Both the position numbers and the translations under genes were made by a program. A DNA stretch of 64,000 bases from Caprimulgus europaeus (Eukaryota > Chordata > Aves > Caprimulgiformes > Caprimulgidae), in the NCBI GenBank assembly GCA_907165065.1, contig OU015528.1, positions 70,661,474 to 70,725,473 on the forward strand, given 5' to 3'. Below the pieces are notes generated by a model that was given only the letters and a program-made list of their open reading frames with translations, did no database searches and was not told the origin of the DNA. This document shows, piece after piece, positions 62,556 through 64,000 of this stretch (positions are counted from its first letter, which is position 1; each line of letters begins with the position of its first letter).

Positions 62556-63393
62556 AAGAAGTTCCATTTTAAAGTCTAAATGATTAAACAATAAATACTA
62601 CAGAACTTTATAGAATAAGAAAAAGATGGAAATGGAGATGAAAGGGGCATTAGATCACAATTTTTGTTTATTTTATTAATCCAAGATTGTTATTTATGGA
62701 TACAAACCCTTGGAAAGAAGGAGGCAACCAGTGGAATCTGCGGTATTTTCAGCTTCATAAATTTCAATACTTGCCACAAGAGAAAGTGTGAAGTGAAACG
62801 CTGTTGTGTTTTCTAGTTGCATGTTGATTTTCAAGCATAAATAAACATTTTCATAACCAATTGAAAATATGCAATCAGCAAAAACCACCACAGACTATAG
62901 TTTTGCTAAACTACATTTGTTTTTATTTTCCTAAAATAATTATTTTTCACTCATACAAAAATAATCTACAAGAAATTTTGTGGAAGCTGTGCAAGCTACC
63001 TCTAATAACAGCTGAAGAAGTGTAGCAATGTAATAGCTTGATTTAGAGAGAAAATGCTGCATTTTCCAGAGTGCATTAGTGTGTTAACAGCACCTGTATG
63101 AAAGTACCAAACTATCATAAAAAGTTTATTGCTTGCAGTTTTGACACTCCTTCAGATCTATGGCAGCACATGGATTTACAGATATTAAGTATGTCTTTTA
63201 TAATCTGTATTTGACTACAGGTTCAAAACTTTTGGTGGTTTTCAAATGTGGATCTTGAAGCTACTCAATTCATTTGAGACTGAACTATTGTAATACAGTC
63301 AATATGATATTGCCTTTTGTGCCATTCTGTCAACCTCACGTTACTGGAGTTGCAATGACTCCTAAATTATAGATAGATGTGGTTATCATCATT
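62556..63393. other. Gene-free spacer
   Basis: AT-rich; no gene or repeat recognised. Confidence 0.5.
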
Positions 63394-63711
63394 GGGCCTA
63401 CAAGAAAGCTGGGGAGGGACTTTTTACAAAGGCAAGTAGTGATAGAACAAGGGGTAATGGCTTTAAAATGGAAGAGGGTAGGTTTAGATTCGATATTAGG
63501 AAGAAATTCTTCACTGTGAGGGTGGTCAGACATTGGAACAAGTTACCCAGAGAAGCTGTGGATGCCCCCTCCCTGGAAGTGTTTAAGGCCAGGCTGGATG
63601 AGGCTTTGAGCAACCTGGTCTAGTGGAAGGTGTCCCTGCTCATGGCAGTGAGGTTGGAACTGGATGATCTTTAAGGTCCCTTCCAACCCAAACCATTCTA
63701 TGATTCTATGA
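63394..63711 (+). mobile_element. CR1 LINE, 5'-truncated, about 318 bp
   Basis: Begins GGGCCTACAAGAAAGCTGGG, matches the copy at 34280-35678 almost base for base from its position 35354 onward, and ends with ACCATTCTATGATTCTATG. Plus-strand coding is broken by a stop after the GRNSS word (about 63515). Minus-strand frames here are antisense artefacts. The two copies clearly belong to one subfamily. Confidence 0.92.
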
Positions 63712-64000
63712 TCATGACAGATACATCATAAAGAAGTGATTAGATAACATAAAACCATAATGGTGTTGATTTTAGATGCTTGCAGAGGTAGATTTTGTTA
63801 TTCGTTTGTCTGGGTTTTTATTCTGTGAGTGCATCAGAACAAGAACTCTTGGCCTTAGCATTATTCTGATCATTTTGTGCTCTCTTGCGTCTTTCCAGGG
63901 ATAGGGATAACAGAGAATAAACAGAGAGAGGAGAAATGGTAACAGGGAGTTATTGGCAGCATTTTCTTTTGGACATTAGTTAAGTCCAGCAGTTTTGTGT
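63712..64000. other. Unannotated right edge
   Basis: Nothing recognised in the last 290 bp. Confidence 0.5.

Noticed and set aside
1-64000. CRISPR array, operon, phage or bacterial defence system
   Set aside because: The window has vertebrate retroelements, no dense coding and no spaced direct-repeat array; nothing prokaryotic is present.

Overview
This 64 kb window looks like non-coding, AT-rich avian nuclear DNA. The bird call rests on the repeats. There are at least seven pieces of CR1 LINE with the typical bird 3' end (about 40 bp that include AGATGATCTTTA or its complement, then an ATTCTATG-type tail). There are also several copies of an avian endogenous-retrovirus LTR family that begin TGTCCTGG. 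I found no intact host protein gene, tRNA, rRNA, CRISPR array or operon. Most of the short open frames read like chance frames in AT-rich sequence or lie inside transposons. The window is best read as an intergenic desert or a very large intron.

Layout. 1-53: edge of a minus-strand CR1. 54-28100: mostly unique AT-rich DNA, with a few simple repeats, a pyrimidine tract (9077-9179), a CpG-retaining, GC-richer patch (19397-19910), a possible L2-like relic (about 20925-20995) and a G-quadruplex motif (27313-27331). 28101-30740: a very old, decayed minus-strand CR1, split at 28528-29274 by a retroviral LTR that still carries its primer-binding site and about 100 bp of leader. 31528-32072: a young-looking 5'-truncated CR1 (minus) whose remaining 160-codon frame is open. 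34280-35678: the longest CR1 (plus), with reverse-transcriptase motifs A, B and C but an internal deletion and frame breaks. 46942-47650: an LTR (minus) with 19 perfect TAAAA units grown inside it. 50735-50920: the 3' part of a related LTR. 55831-55889: a tail-only CR1. 60411-63711: a repeat cluster of CR1 (minus), CR1 (minus) abutting a truncated LTR (plus), and CR1 (plus).

Between these lie long stretches with no recognisable gene. Two of them (about 45314-45690 and 55020-55330) have features of conserved regulatory DNA: CpGs kept in an AT-rich setting, homeodomain-like and E-box-like words, and a T-box-type inverted repeat. That is inference from one sequence and needs a cross-species alignment. 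Two short open frames (4689-4867, 38797-38958) look more protein-like than their surroundings, but I do not recognise them.

There is no evidence of genes working together here. The story is the layered history of retroelement insertion, truncation and local repeat growth. I did not find a convincing new biological system. The most informative structures are the nested old-CR1/LTR locus and the LTR-borne pentanucleotide array.
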